Positions 32,422 through 32,734 of a DNA stretch of 32,734 nt are shown piece after piece (the stretch's first letter is position 1; the number at the start of each line of letters is the position of its first letter). Origin of the DNA: Cyclobacteriaceae bacterium (GTDB taxonomy: Bacteria; Bacteroidota; Bacteroidia; Cytophagales; Cyclobacteriaceae); NCBI GenBank assembly GCA_021604845.1, contig BQJT01000021.1:1-32734 (forward strand), read 5' to 3'. Under the pieces are notes generated by a model that saw nothing but the letters and a program-made list of their open reading frames with translations, was not told the origin of the DNA and searched no databases. The position numbers and the translations under genes are program-made.

Positions 32422-32734
32422 ATGACTCTAATTAAAAGACAGCATCCATCACTAAAACCTCTCTTGCGATCACTATTGCTGGCGCTGGCCTTTACTCCCC
32501 TGCTATTTAATGCTTTGGCACAAAGTGAAAGACCAAAAGTTGGCCTGGTATTAAGTGGCGGAGGCGCCAAGGGGGTTGCACATGTGGGCGTGTTAAAAGC
32601 CATGGAGGAGGCAGGGCTTACACCCGACTTTATCACCGGCACCAGTATGGGGAGTATTGTTGGTGGCTTGTATTCCATTGGCTATTCAGCAGATGAACTG
32701 GAAGAGATCGTAAACAACATGGATTGGGGGCAAA
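32422..32734 (+). CDS. patatin-like phospholipase, N-terminal part
   Basis: The gene starts with an ATG at 32422 and runs off the right edge; about 104 residues are seen. A signal peptide (cleavage near NALAQ) is followed by a patatin domain with the oxyanion motif [10 protein letters not shown] (about residues 44-53) and the nucleophile elbow GTSMG (serine about residue 79). The catalytic Asp lies beyond the window. In Bacteroidota such secreted patatins often carry a C-terminal BamA-like barrel, giving an outer-membrane phospholipase; this cannot be checked here. Confidence 0.9.
   Translation, partial: MTLIKRQHPSLKPLLRSLLLALAFTPLLFNALAQSERPKVGLVLSGGGAKGVAHVGVLKAMEEAGLTPDFITGTSMGSIVGGLYSIGYSADELEEIVNNMDWGQ

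Overview
This is chromosomal DNA of a Bacteroidota bacterium, most likely in the Cytophagales. The signs are a gliding-motility gene (gldC), a DUF3098 gene behind ftsX, a carboxypeptidase-regulatory-like domain on the TonB receptor, DUF4266/DUF3570 genes, and several promoter -7 elements of the Bacteroidota type TAnnTTTG. The phylum call is well supported; the order is inference. No plasmid, phage, insertion sequence or CRISPR signal was seen. Gene density is high and most genes sit in tight operons with ATGA or TTGA stop/start overlaps.

Layout. 1-626: the start of an acyl-CoA ligase (minus strand), then a 166-nt tRNA-like RNA gene (minus strand) with its own terminator. 627-7323: an Lrp/AsnC regulator and a SUF iron-sulfur assembly operon (sufB-C-D-S-E, a SufT-like DUF59 protein, a bacilliredoxin), closed by a strong terminator. 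7370-9331 (minus): a small ORF, an NAD-dependent epimerase and an APS-reductase-type CysH, the last two translationally coupled. 9446-13301: a QueD/PTPS homologue overlapping folE, a MarR regulator, and a membrane pyrophosphatase with the K+-dependent signature. 13744-15217: an ECF sigma factor and a membrane anti-sigma-like protein. 15318-20552: a long operon ftsX-DUF3098-uppP-truB-ribF-scoA-scoB-gldC joining division, wall-lipid recycling, tRNA modification, flavin synthesis, ketoacid-CoA metabolism and gliding. 20697-24985: a TonB-dependent receptor with an SGNH-hydrolase lipoprotein. 25009-27534 (minus): a secreted CotH-like protein, a 2-oxoglutarate/Fe(II)-type oxygenase, a 12-unit octamer repeat and a Rof-like Rho-binding protein. 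27629-31204: a cassette of secreted thioredoxin-like protein, outer-membrane protein, ApbE flavin transferase, DUF4266 lipoprotein and DUF3570 outer-membrane protein. 31305-32734: a secreted CsgG-like protein and the start of a patatin-family lipase.

Most genes are housekeeping. The two places most likely to hold something little described are the tRNA-like RNA at 327-492, which has an intact acceptor, D-, anticodon- and T-arm but about 98 nt where the variable arm should be, and the ApbE/DUF4266/DUF3570 cassette, which looks like an envelope redox system whose small lipoprotein ends in a conserved-looking Gly/Cys tail.
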